64,000 nucleotides of DNA, taken from contig JAXLRM010000008.1 of the NCBI GenBank assembly GCA_046331095.1, forward strand, positions 62,001 through 126,000, written 5' to 3'. The translations under genes and the position numbers were made by a program. This DNA comes from JAIBAC01 sp046331095 (GTDB taxonomy: Bacteria; Actinomycetota; Acidimicrobiia; UBA2766). Numbering within the stretch: position 1 is the first letter of the stretch; each line of letters opens with the position of its first letter. Positions 16,898 through 24,931 of this stretch are shown here, piece by piece. The notes below the pieces were generated by a model. It saw only the letters and a list, made by a program, of their open reading frames with translations. It did no database searches and was not told where the DNA came from.

Positions 16898-17761
16898 CTA
16901 CAGCGCGGCGACCCACTCTGCGACCTCGGTCGGGTTGCGGCCGACCTTGGCACCGGCTGACTCGAGCGCCTCGGCCTTTGCCTGCGCGGTCCCCTTGGAG
17001 CCCGAGATGATCGCCCCGGCATGGCCCATCTTCTTGCCGGGCGGCGCCTCGAAGCCCGCGACGTAGCCGACGACCGGCTTGGACATCTCCGAGCGCACGA
17101 ACTCCGCTGCGCGCTCCTCCTCGTCGCCGCCGATCTCGCCCACCATCACGACCACATCGGTCGCGGGGTCCGCTTCGAAGCGGCGCAGCACGTCGATGTG
17201 GAACTGCCCGATGAAGGGGTCGCCGCCGATGCCGACACACGTCGACTGGCCGATCCCACGCTGGGTCAGCTCGTGGACGATCTGGTAGGTGAGCGTGCCC
17301 GAGCGACTCACGAGACCGACACGGCCGGGAGTGGCGATCTCGGTCGGCATGATCCCCACGTTGGCCTTCCCGGGCGAGAGCACGCCCGGGCAGTTCGGCC
17401 CGATCATCGCGACATCACGGAGCTGGAGGTACTGGTACAGCTCGGCCTCGTCACGAGCCGGGATCCCCTCGGTGATGCACACGATCAGCCCGACACCGGA
17501 GTCGGCGGCCTCGAAGCACGCGTCGGCGGCGAACGGCGCCGGCACGAACACCATCGACGTGTTCGCGCCGGTCTCCTCGACCGCCTCTGCGATCGTGTCG
17601 AAGACCGGGATCCCCTCGACATCCTGGCCGCCCTTGCCGGGCGTGACCCCGGCGACGACCTGGGTGCCGTAGGCCCTGTTGCGCAGCGCGTGGAACTGGC
17701 CCTCACGCCCGGTGAGGCCCGAGACCACGACCTTGGTGGATTCGTCTACGTAGATGGCCAT
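16898..17761 (-). CDS. sucD: Succinyl-CoA synthetase alpha subunit
   Basis: 287 residues, ATG 17761. It contains the CoA-binding Rossmann region (VVSGLTGREGQFHALRNRAYG, GVTPGKGGQ), the GPNCPGVLSPGKANVGIMP motif and the phosphohistidine loop HAGAIISGSKGTAQAK with the active-site histidine. With SucC it converts succinyl-CoA, NDP and phosphate to succinate, CoA and NTP in the TCA cycle. It follows sucC by 34 nt on the same strand. Confidence 0.96.
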   Translation of the reverse strand: MAIYVDESTKVVVSGLTGREGQFHALRNRAYGTQVVAGVTPGKGGQDVEGIPVFDTIAEAVEETGANTSMVFVPAPFAADACFEAADSGVGLIVCITEGIPARDEAELYQYLQLRDVAMIGPNCPGVLSPGKANVGIMPTEIATPGRVGLVSRSGTLTYQIVHELTQRGIGQSTCVGIGGDPFIGQFHIDVLRRFEADPATDVVVMVGEIGGDEEERAAEFVRSEMSKPVVGYVAGFEAPPGKKMGHAGAIISGSKGTAQAKAEALESAGAKVGRNPTEVAEWVAAL

Positions 17762-17795
17762 CGTCGAGATGCTCCTGGAACCTTGGCGGGACGGG

Positions 17796-18947
17796 TCAGC
17801 CGGCAGCGCCGGCGAGCTCGACGGCCTTGGCGGCCGCCTCGAGCATCGTGGGCGACGAGTGCAGGCCGTCTCGGGGGTTGTCGGCGAGGATCGCGCGGCC
17901 CTCCTCGGCGTTGGTGCCGTCGAGGCGGACCACGATCGGCTGGGAGATGTCGACGCGGTCGAGAGCGGCGACGATGCCCTTGGCGACCTCCTCGCCGCGC
18001 GTGATGCCCCCGAAGATGTTGATGAAGATCGACTTCACCTGCGGGTCCCCGGCAACGACCTCGAGCGAGTCGGCGATGAGATCGGCGCTGGCACCACCGC
18101 CCACGTCGAGGAAGTTGGCGGCCTTGCCGCCTGCCTGCGCCACCACGTCGAGGGTCGACATGACGAGCCCGGCACCGTTGCCGAGTACGCCCACCTCCCC
18201 CTCGAGCTTGATGTAGTTGAGGTTCTTCTCCTTGGCGAGCTTCTCCTGAGGGTCCACGGCGAAGACCTCGTGGAAGTCCTCGAAGACCTGCTTGTGGCGG
18301 AACTCGGCGTTGTCGTCGAGGGTGACCTTGGCGTCGAGCGCCACGATCTCCCCACGGGAGTTGGCGATCAGCGGGTTTACCTCGACGAGCTCGGCGTCGA
18401 GTTCGACGAAAGCGGCATAGAGCTTCTGCAGGACCGCGATCACCTGCTTGCGGTGCTCGGCGGGGATGCGTCCCCGGAATGCGAGCGCCCGTGCGGCGTT
18501 GTCCTTGAGGCCGACGAGGGGGTTGACGCCCACCTTGGCGATCGCGCCGGGGTCGCGCTCGGCGACCTCCTCGATCTCGACCCCGCCCTCGGCGCTCACC
18601 ATGCCGAGGTAGCGCTTGGCAGAGCGGTCGATCGTGAAGCTCGCGTAGAACTCGGCCGCGATGTCGGCCGCCTCCTCGACCCAGAGCCGCCGGACGACGT
18701 GACCCTTGATGTCCATGCCGAGGATCGCACGGGCATGCTCCTCGGCCTCGTCGGCGTCGTTGGCGACCTTGATCCCGCCCGCCTTGCCGCGCCCACCCAC
18801 CTGGACCTGCGCCTTGATCGCGACCGGGAAGCCGATGCGTTCGGCCGCGAGACGGGCTTCCTCGGGTGTCGCGGCCGCCTCACCCTCGGGCGTGGGCACC
18901 CCCACGCTACGCAGCAGTTGCTTGCCTTGGTACTCGAGCAGATCCAC
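17796..18947 (-). CDS. sucC: Succinyl-CoA synthetase beta subunit
   Basis: 383 residues from GTG 18947 (VDLLEYQGKQLLRSVGVP), preceded by GGGAG. The ATP-grasp fold is clear: AIKAQVQVGGRGKAGGIK, EVNPLIANSRGEIVALDAKV, and the C-terminal CoA-ligase half with LGNGAGLVMSTLD, ANFLDVGGGA and FINIFGGITRGEEVAKGI. The open frame extends upstream of GTG but only through the tandem repeat region. It forms the nucleotide-binding subunit partnered with SucD. Confidence 0.95.
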   Translation of the reverse strand: MDLLEYQGKQLLRSVGVPTPEGEAAATPEEARLAAERIGFPVAIKAQVQVGGRGKAGGIKVANDADEAEEHARAILGMDIKGHVVRRLWVEEAADIAAEFYASFTIDRSAKRYLGMVSAEGGVEIEEVAERDPGAIAKVGVNPLVGLKDNAARALAFRGRIPAEHRKQVIAVLQKLYAAFVELDAELVEVNPLIANSRGEIVALDAKVTLDDNAEFRHKQVFEDFHEVFAVDPQEKLAKEKNLNYIKLEGEVGVLGNGAGLVMSTLDVVAQAGGKAANFLDVGGGASADLIADSLEVVAGDPQVKSIFINIFGGITRGEEVAKGIVAALDRVDISQPIVVRLDGTNAEEGRAILADNPRDGLHSSPTMLEAAAKAVELAGAAG

Positions 18948-19033
18948 GCATGCTCCCGTGTGAAACCGGCGGTGTCGGCCTCCGCGGCCGCTGTTGACTC
19001 GTGGGAGCCACAGCCTACGGATCAGCCGTGTAC

Positions 19034-19103
19034 GGCCCCAACCCGGCGGCCCCAACCCGGCGGCCCCAACCCGGCGGCCCCAACCCGGCGGCCCCAACCC
19101 GGC
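19034..19103. repeat. Five perfect 14-bp tandem repeats
   Basis: The unit GGCCCCAACCCGGC occurs five times head to tail between the stop codon of the B12-binding protein gene and the sucC promoter region. The period is not a multiple of three, so it is non-coding. Copy number is likely variable between strains through slippage. Confidence 0.9.
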
Positions 19104-19106
19104 GAC

Positions 19107-19520
19107 TCAGAGACGAGTGGCCTCACGCGCATCGAGCACACCGGCGAGCCAATCGGTGATCTCCGCGAGCGCAGCTCCCGGCGTGAACACCCTTGCCACC
19201 CCTGCCGCCACGAGAACGGGGATGTCCTCGTCGGGAATGATCCCACCTGCGAAGGCGACCACATCGTCGAGCCCCTCGGCGCGCAGACCGTCGACGATCC
19301 TCGGGAACAGCGTGAGATGGGCGCCCGAGAGCAGCGACAGGCCGACCGCGTCGGCGTCCTCCTGGACGGCCGCCGCCACGATCTGCGCGGGTGACTGGTG
19401 AACGCCCGTGTAGATCACCTCGAAGCCCGCGTCGCGCAAGGCACGGGCGATGACCTTGGCCCCGCGGTCGTGGCCGTCGAGGCCCGGCTTGGCGATGACG
19501 ACGCGGTAAGGCCGGATCAT
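19107..19520 (-). CDS. B12-binding small subunit of an acyl-CoA mutase (IcmB/MCM small-chain type)
   Basis: 137 residues from ATG 19520. The whole protein is one cobalamin-binding domain: VVIAKPGLDGHDRGAKVIA holds the DxHxxG base-off histidine motif, followed by VHQSPAQIV, GLSLLSGAH, FAGGIIPDEDIP and VFTPGAA. It strongly resembles stand-alone small subunits of methylmalonyl- or isobutyryl-CoA mutase (Streptomyces IcmB). The large catalytic subunit is not nearby. Its product succinyl-CoA would feed the adjacent sucCD, which gives the placement metabolic sense if the partner is a methylmalonyl-CoA mutase. Which acyl-CoA it serves cannot be told. Confidence 0.85.
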   Translation of the reverse strand: MIRPYRVVIAKPGLDGHDRGAKVIARALRDAGFEVIYTGVHQSPAQIVAAAVQEDADAVGLSLLSGAHLTLFPRIVDGLRAEGLDDVVAFAGGIIPDEDIPVLVAAGVARVFTPGAALAEITDWLAGVLDAREATRL

Positions 19521-19670
19521 GGAAGAATGCGAGGTTAGTGGTACGTACCACTCGTGCGGCAGACGGCAAGGCCGCACTGCCGAAGGAAGACCGGCCACGG
19601 AGGCCGAATTCATCGACAGGGAAGCGGCGGTCCCGAACGGAACGCTCACGCCTACGGCGAGACGGGAGCC

Positions 19671-20354
19671 ATGAGCGAGCCCTTAGTGCACTTCGAGAAC
19701 GTGTCCAAGAGCTACCACCGCGGCACCGAGGAGATCCACGCTCTTCGCAACGTGACGTGCTCGATCTCCGACGGCGAGTTCGTCGTCGTCACAGGTCCGA
19801 GCGGCTCGGGCAAGTCGACGCTGCTCCACGTCGCCGCCGGCCTGGACAAACCCGACAGCGGCAAGGTCACCTTCCGCGGCACCGACGTCTTCGAGTTCGG
19901 CAGCCGTAAGCGCGCGCGGTTCAGGCGCCGCAACATCGGCTTCGTGTTCCAGTTCTTCAACCTCGTCCCGACCCTGAACGCGGTCCAGAACGTCTCGCTA
20001 CCGATGCTTCTCGACGGAGTCGGCAAGGCCGAGGCCGACAAGCGTGCCGAAGAGCTCCTCGTGCAGCTCGGCATGCAGTCGCGCCTGCACCACAAACCGA
20101 ACGAGCTCTCGGGCGGTCAGATGCAACGCGTCGCTGTCGCACGAGCCCTCATCGCCGACCCCCCGGTGATCCTCGCCGACGAGCCGACCGGCAATCTCGA
20201 CTCCGAAGCCGGCGCCGAGGTCCTCGCCGTACTCAAGGACGCTGCGACATCACAGGGCGCCGCCGTCGTGTTGGTCACACACGATCCCGAGGCCGCCCAA
20301 ATCGGGGACCGGCGCATCGCAATCCACGACGGCAACATCCTCGCCGCGGTGTGA
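19671..20354 (+). CDS. ABC transporter ATPase, MacB/LolD type
   Basis: 227 residues from ATG 19671. Complete ATPase motifs: Walker A GPSGSGKSTLL, Q-loop in FVFQFFNLVPTL, signature LSGGQMQRVAVARAL, Walker B VILADEPTGNLDS and switch histidine LVTHD. The Q-loop and NLVPTLNA phrasing place it with the MacB/LolD/FtsE group, which work with FtsX-like permeases in lipoprotein or envelope processes rather than as importers. No permease gene is adjacent; instead a lipoprotein gene overlaps its end by four bases. Confidence 0.9.
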   Translation: MSEPLVHFENVSKSYHRGTEEIHALRNVTCSISDGEFVVVTGPSGSGKSTLLHVAAGLDKPDSGKVTFRGTDVFEFGSRKRARFRRRNIGFVFQFFNLVPTLNAVQNVSLPMLLDGVGKAEADKRAEELLVQLGMQSRLHHKPNELSGGQMQRVAVARALIADPPVILADEPTGNLDSEAGAEVLAVLKDAATSQGAAVVLVTHDPEAAQIGDRRIAIHDGNILAAV

Positions 20355-21157
20355 GAGCGCACGTGAACCTCCGCCGGCCCCTACTCCGGGCGTTCACGGC
20401 TGCGGTGCTGGCGACGGCACTCCCCGTGGGGGCATGCGGGTCGGATACCGATGAACCCGCGGCGACCCTCGCGACGACGACAACGGCAGCACCTCTCGCC
20501 GCTCCTCAGGTCTCCGCGGCCGGCACGATCTCGGTCACCGAACCTCCGGCGCCTGGGACCTACACGTACTCCCAGACCGGCACGACAGGTGTCCTGAACC
20601 AGGGCCAGGACCCCAAGCCCCGCGATCCCACGGGCACCCTCACGATCTCGGCACCTTCCCAGGTCACGGGCGGCACCGAGGTGAAGTACGAGCGGATCGA
20701 GGGTGGCGGAACCCGCAGCGAGCAGACCCTGCTCTTCAACGACAAGGGCGTGAGTCTCACATCGGTGAAGAACACGCTGCCGGTCGTGAGCCAGAGTCGC
20801 GAGTACGTGTGCAAGCCATCACGTCCCGTTCTGATCCTGCCGGTCGGGATCGGACCCGGGTCCTCGTGGGAGGACCGGGTGAGTTGCGAGGCAGGCCAGA
20901 TCTCCTACAAGGCGACGGTCGTCTCGATGGGAGACGTCACCCTCGGGGACGCCAAGACGGTCCAGGCGCTCGAGATCGACGTGACCAACACCGTCGACGG
21001 ACCCGGCCTGAAGACCGAGAGCGAGCAGAAGTACTGGTTCGCGCCGGACAGCCGCCTCAACGTCAAGATGCAGGACTCCACGAAGGCACAGCTCTCCGTG
21101 TACGACGTCACCCACTCGGGCATCGACCTGCTCGAGAGCATCACTCCACGCAAGTGA
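20351..21157 (+). CDS. Lipoprotein of unknown function, coupled to the ABC ATPase
   Basis: 268 residues from GTG 20351, which overlaps the ATPase stop (GTGTGA); GTG 20363 is an alternative. The signal sequence LLRAFTAAVLATALPVGACGS ends in a lipobox-like VGAC. A Thr/Ala-rich linker follows, then a ~200-residue beta-rich domain starting PPAPGTYTYSQTGTTG and including a conserved-looking cysteine pair (YVCKPS, RVSCEAG). No domain is recognised. Tight coupling suggests that it works at the outer membrane face with the transporter, but that is inference. Confidence 0.65.
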   Translation: MRAHVNLRRPLLRAFTAAVLATALPVGACGSDTDEPAATLATTTTAAPLAAPQVSAAGTISVTEPPAPGTYTYSQTGTTGVLNQGQDPKPRDPTGTLTISAPSQVTGGTEVKYERIEGGGTRSEQTLLFNDKGVSLTSVKNTLPVVSQSREYVCKPSRPVLILPVGIGPGSSWEDRVSCEAGQISYKATVVSMGDVTLGDAKTVQALEIDVTNTVDGPGLKTESEQKYWFAPDSRLNVKMQDSTKAQLSVYDVTHSGIDLLESITPRK

Positions 21158-21262
21158 CCCGCGCCGTTGCAGGACTGGGGTTTCCCGGGCAGAATCTCCG
21201 ATGGAGTGGGGAGTCCTCCGGCGTCACCGGGACCGGAGCCACGCGTGCGAGGCTGACTGCTC

Positions 21263-22162
21263 ATGGGTACGAACCCACTGGGGGGTTTGGAGTCACTTGC
21301 CCGGGACACGACCGCGGCACTGCGCCGTGGGCGCACCTACGCGATCGCCGTGCGAGAGGCGGTCGGTATCGCAGTGAACGTGGTCACCTACCCCCTCGGC
21401 ATCCTCGACGAGGCCCTCGACCACGCACCCGAACGCCGACACGCTGTCCACCCCGTCCGTGACTCGCGCTTTTTCGCCAGCCCAGCGGCGTTCGACGTGC
21501 CCGTCCTGCTGGTCCACGGCTACGCGCACAACCGCAGTGGCTACCTGCTGCTGCGAAACCGCCTCCGCAGGCACGGCTTCGCCAACCTGTACACGCTGAA
21601 CTACAACGCCCTCGTCCAGGACATCCCCGCGATCTCCCAGCGCCTCGCGGATCGAGTCGAGTGCATCTGCGCCGAGACGCATCAGCCGTTCGTGCACCTC
21701 GTCGGCCACAGCCTGGGCGGTATCGTCGCCCGCTACTACGTGCAGCGACTCGGGGGTGCCGAGCGTGTCTTGCGAGCGATAACCATCGGCAGCCCACACA
21801 ACGGAACCCTGTCAGCGTCGCTGCTCGCGTTCTTGGGCCCAACAGCGAGACAACTCGCCTGGAACTCGGCGTTGATACGCTCACTGAACACCCGTATCGA
21901 GCCGACGCCGGTGCAGTGGACCTCGATCTGGTCGTCCTCGGACGAGCTCGTCGTTCCCGCCGAGTCGGCACGCCTCTGCCCGACGGCGTTCAGGGCCGAG
22001 AACCTGCCGATCGCGAACCAGGGACACATGAGCCTGCTCGTATCACCGCGGGTGATGGACATCGTCGTCGACCGACTCGGTGACATCGACGCCCATCCCC
22101 GCCTGCAATCCGAAAGGCGCTCGACGCTTCCTCCTACGGGCGACGCGAACCACGCACCCTGA
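21263..22162 (+). CDS. Alpha/beta-hydrolase, triacylglycerol-lipase type
   Basis: 299 residues, ATG 21263. Features in order: VPVLLVHGYAHNRSGYLLLR (oxyanion-hole HG), the nucleophile elbow VGHSLGGIVARYYVQ with Ser in GHSLG, TIGSPHNGT, the acidic residue in SSSDELVVP and the catalytic histidine in NQGHMSLL. This is the PGAP1/LipA-like esterase group, which acts on lipid esters. There is no clear signal peptide. The final ~17 codons run into the first copy of a 93-bp tandem repeat, so the natural C-terminus may have been replaced by repeat-encoded residues. Confidence 0.82.
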   Translation: MGTNPLGGLESLARDTTAALRRGRTYAIAVREAVGIAVNVVTYPLGILDEALDHAPERRHAVHPVRDSRFFASPAAFDVPVLLVHGYAHNRSGYLLLRNRLRRHGFANLYTLNYNALVQDIPAISQRLADRVECICAETHQPFVHLVGHSLGGIVARYYVQRLGGAERVLRAITIGSPHNGTLSASLLAFLGPTARQLAWNSALIRSLNTRIEPTPVQWTSIWSSSDELVVPAESARLCPTAFRAENLPIANQGHMSLLVSPRVMDIVVDRLGDIDAHPRLQSERRSTLPPTGDANHAP

Positions 22163-22375
22163 CCCGAGGACGTCGAAGGAGGAAGCCCCTCGGCCTGCTA
22201 CACCGAAAGGCGCTCGACGCTTCCTCCTACGGGCGACGCGAACCACGCACCCTGACCCGAGGACGTCGAAAGAGGAAGCCCCTCGGCCTGCTACACCGCA
22301 AGGCGCTCGACGCTTCCTCCTACGGGCGACGCGAACCACGCACCCTGACCCGAGGACGTCGAAAGAGGAAGCCCC
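22111..22375. repeat. Three tandem copies of a 93-bp repeat
   Basis: Near-identical units begin at 22111, 22204 and 22297, the third slightly truncated. Each holds an inverted pair GCTTCCTCCT / AGGAGGAAGC (first copy 22126-22135 and 22177-22186; later copies have one mismatch), able to form a hairpin. The array fills the gap between the convergent lipase and helicase genes and covers the last ~50 coding bases of the lipase. 93 is a multiple of three, so spurious frames stay open through it on both strands. Confidence 0.9.
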
Positions 22376-22393
22376 GCACGAGGCTCGGTCAGA

Positions 22394-24829
22394 TCAGACG
22401 TGTTCGAGGCGTGCCCACGCGAGGACGAGTTGCTTCTGTCCGGCGGACTCGAACGCGACCGTGGCGGTGGCCTTGTCGCCTGCTCCCTCGACACGCAGCA
22501 CCACACCCGAGCCGAACTTCGGGTGGCGCACCTTGTCGCCCGGCTCGACGGCAGCGACGGGAACCGCGTCGGCGCCGTCGTCGGCGGTGCCGCGCCCGAT
22601 CGTCGCTAGCGACGAATCCCGTGGCGCGTCGTAGTCGATCTCGTCGTGTGAGCTCTCAGTTGCGGCTCCACCTGCCGGCATCCGGTCACGACGGAACCTC
22701 GCGTATCCGCGCTCCTCGCGGAAGCGGTCGCGATCGCGTCGCCACGACCGTACCTCGGCCGCCCCACCGGTCCTGTCGACGAGCTCGGCCGGCAGCTCTG
22801 CCAGGAAGCGCGACGGGGAGTTGTAGCTCGTCCCGCCGAAGAGGGACCGATTGAGAGCATGGCACAGGTAGAGGCGGTCCATGGCCCGTGTGATGCCCAC
22901 GTAGGCGAGGCGGCGCTCCTCCTCGAGCTGGTCCGGCTCGGTGAGGCTGCGCATGTGCGGGAACACGCCCTCTTCCATCCCGGTGACGAACACGACCGGG
23001 AACTCGAGTCCCTTGGCGTTGTGCAGCGTCATCAGCGTGACCGACGAAGACCCCGTCTCGACCTCGTCGGCGTCGGAGACCAACGAGACGTCCTCGAGGA
23101 ACTCGCGTAGCTGCTCCTCGGGGGCGGGAGCACCCGCGTCGCCGTCGACGGAAGCACGGGCCTCCGCGGCGAACTCCGCTGCGACCGTGAGGAGCTCGGC
23201 CAGGTTCTCCAGCCGTCCCTGGGACTCGAGCGATGCCTCGGCACGCAACTCGGCCGCGTACCCGGTCGACTCCCAAGTCGCCTCGATGGCGGCAGCAAGG
23301 CCCCCAGTGGCGAGCTCGGTGCCGAGCTCTTCGATGATGCCGACGAAACCGGCGACAGCAGCGCGGGCACGCGGTTTGAGGTCGGGGACCTCGTCCACGC
23401 GGGCGAGCATCTCGCCCAGAGGCACACCCGCGGCCGCGGCGGCCGCCGCGAGACGGCTCAGGGTCTGGTCGCCGATCCCGCGCCTGGGCACGTTCACGAT
23501 GCGCCGCAAAGAGACCTCGTCGGCGGGATTGACGAGCAGTCGCAGGTACGCGAGAGCGTCCTTGATCTCGCGCCTGTCGTAGAACCGCGTGCCACCGACG
23601 ACCTTGTACGGCACGCCCGCGCGGACCAGTACCTCCTCGAGTACCCGCGCCTGGGCGTTGGTGCGGTAGAACACCGCGACATCACCCATCCGCACGCCTT
23701 CGTCGTCCACGAGGCGATCGATCTCGGTCGCCACGAACGCCGCCTCGTCGTGCTCGTTCTCGGCCTCGTACACCTGGATCCGGTGGCCCCCGCGCCGCTC
23801 CGTGAAGAGCCGCTTGTCGCGCCTTTGCAGGTTGTGAGCGATGACGGAGTTGGCGGCTTCGAGGATTTCCTGTGTCGAGCGGTAGTTCTGCTCGAGGTTC
23901 ACCACCACCGCGTCCGGGTAGTCACGCTCGAACTCGAGGATGTTACGGACGTCCGCGCCACGGAACGCGTAGATCGACTGGTCGCCGTCGCCGACCACGC
24001 ACAGGTTGCGCGCCGCCGCCGACCACAGTCTCGAGAGCTGGTACTGGGCCTGGTTGGTGTCCTGGTACTCGTCGACGAGGACGTAACGGAACCTTTCCGC
24101 GTACTCCCTGCGGACGTCCTCGTGGTCGCGGAGCAGCTCTACGGTGCGCACGAGGAGGTCGTCGAAATCCATGGCGTTCGCCTCGCGCAGGCGGCGGTCG
24201 TAGAGGCCGAACACCTGCGCGACGGCCCGGTCCACGTACCCGCTGGCGAGCTCGGCGAAACGATCGGGTGTGACGAGCTCGTTCTTGGCAGCCGATATCG
24301 CAGAGTGCACGCGACGTGGGCCGAACTTCTTGGGGTCGAGATTGAGGTCGCGCACGCAGAGGGCGGTCAGGCGCTGGGCGTCGGACTGGTCGTAGATGCT
24401 GAATCCGGTCGCGAAGCCGAGGAGAGGTGCGTGCTTGCGAAGGATCCGCACACACGCCGAGTGGAACGTGCAGACCCACATGGTCTGGCCGAGCCTGTCG
24501 CCGACGAGGGCGCCGACGCGTTCGCGCATCTCCGTCGCGGCCTTGTTCGTGAACGTGATCGCGAGCACCGCCCACGGCGAGACGCCGAGATCACGGATCA
24601 GGTGGGCGATACGGTGGGTGAGGACCCGGGTCTTGCCCGAGCCTGCTCCTGCGACGATCAGGAGCGGGCCCTCGGTGTGGAGCACCGCCTCGCGCTGGCG
24701 GTCGTTGAGCCCGACGAGGAGCGGGTTCGCGCCCGCATCGGCCTCGTCGGGTGCCTCGACGGCGTCGAGGCCGGCGTCTTCGGCCGGGCCGGGGGGGAGG
24801 GGTTCGACTGGTCGGGTCACCGATGTCAT
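22394..24829 (-). CDS. pcrA: UvrD/PcrA-family ATP-dependent DNA helicase
   Basis: 811 residues from ATG 24829. Superfamily 1A motifs in order: GLNDRQREAV (Q motif), LIVAGAGSGKTRVL (I), ITFTNKAATEMRERV (Ia), CTFHSACVRILR, LVDEYQDTNQAQ (II), VVGDGDQSIYAFRGA (III), LEQNYRST (IV), VTLMTLHNAKGLEFPVVFV (V) and EERRLAYVGITRAM (VI). A C-terminal Tudor-like tail (VEPGDKVRHPKFGSGVVLRV) is typical of PcrA. It unwinds DNA 3'-5' in repair and replication restart. The first ~40 residues are an acidic, disordered extension. Confidence 0.95.
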   Translation of the reverse strand: MTSVTRPVEPLPPGPAEDAGLDAVEAPDEADAGANPLLVGLNDRQREAVLHTEGPLLIVAGAGSGKTRVLTHRIAHLIRDLGVSPWAVLAITFTNKAATEMRERVGALVGDRLGQTMWVCTFHSACVRILRKHAPLLGFATGFSIYDQSDAQRLTALCVRDLNLDPKKFGPRRVHSAISAAKNELVTPDRFAELASGYVDRAVAQVFGLYDRRLREANAMDFDDLLVRTVELLRDHEDVRREYAERFRYVLVDEYQDTNQAQYQLSRLWSAAARNLCVVGDGDQSIYAFRGADVRNILEFERDYPDAVVVNLEQNYRSTQEILEAANSVIAHNLQRRDKRLFTERRGGHRIQVYEAENEHDEAAFVATEIDRLVDDEGVRMGDVAVFYRTNAQARVLEEVLVRAGVPYKVVGGTRFYDRREIKDALAYLRLLVNPADEVSLRRIVNVPRRGIGDQTLSRLAAAAAAAGVPLGEMLARVDEVPDLKPRARAAVAGFVGIIEELGTELATGGLAAAIEATWESTGYAAELRAEASLESQGRLENLAELLTVAAEFAAEARASVDGDAGAPAPEEQLREFLEDVSLVSDADEVETGSSSVTLMTLHNAKGLEFPVVFVTGMEEGVFPHMRSLTEPDQLEEERRLAYVGITRAMDRLYLCHALNRSLFGGTSYNSPSRFLAELPAELVDRTGGAAEVRSWRRDRDRFREERGYARFRRDRMPAGGAATESSHDEIDYDAPRDSSLATIGRGTADDGADAVPVAAVEPGDKVRHPKFGSGVVLRVEGAGDKATATVAFESAGQKQLVLAWARLEHV

Positions 24830-24907
24830 CGTCGCGCGCGTCACCTTGGCTCGCGGGGACTTGCGGGGAAGGGAGGTCGCTGTCGAGCCTACGTCGGGGC
24901 AGCCCTC

Positions 24908-24921
24908 GACGTGGGGACGTG
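24908..24921. repeat. Single arm of the 49-bp palindromic repeat
   Basis: GACGTGGGGACGTG exactly matches one arm of the repeat at 35388, here in the ~100-nt gap between pcrA and the amidohydrolase gene and without a partner arm. It could be a decayed copy; a 14-base match could also be chance. Confidence 0.3.
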
Positions 24922-24931
24922 GGCCTACGGA

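Noticed and set aside
22080..22634. Repeat-encoded + strand protein containing KGARRFLLRATRTT units
   Set aside because: The frame stays open because the repeat length is a multiple of three; it has no start signal and overlaps the pcrA 3' end.
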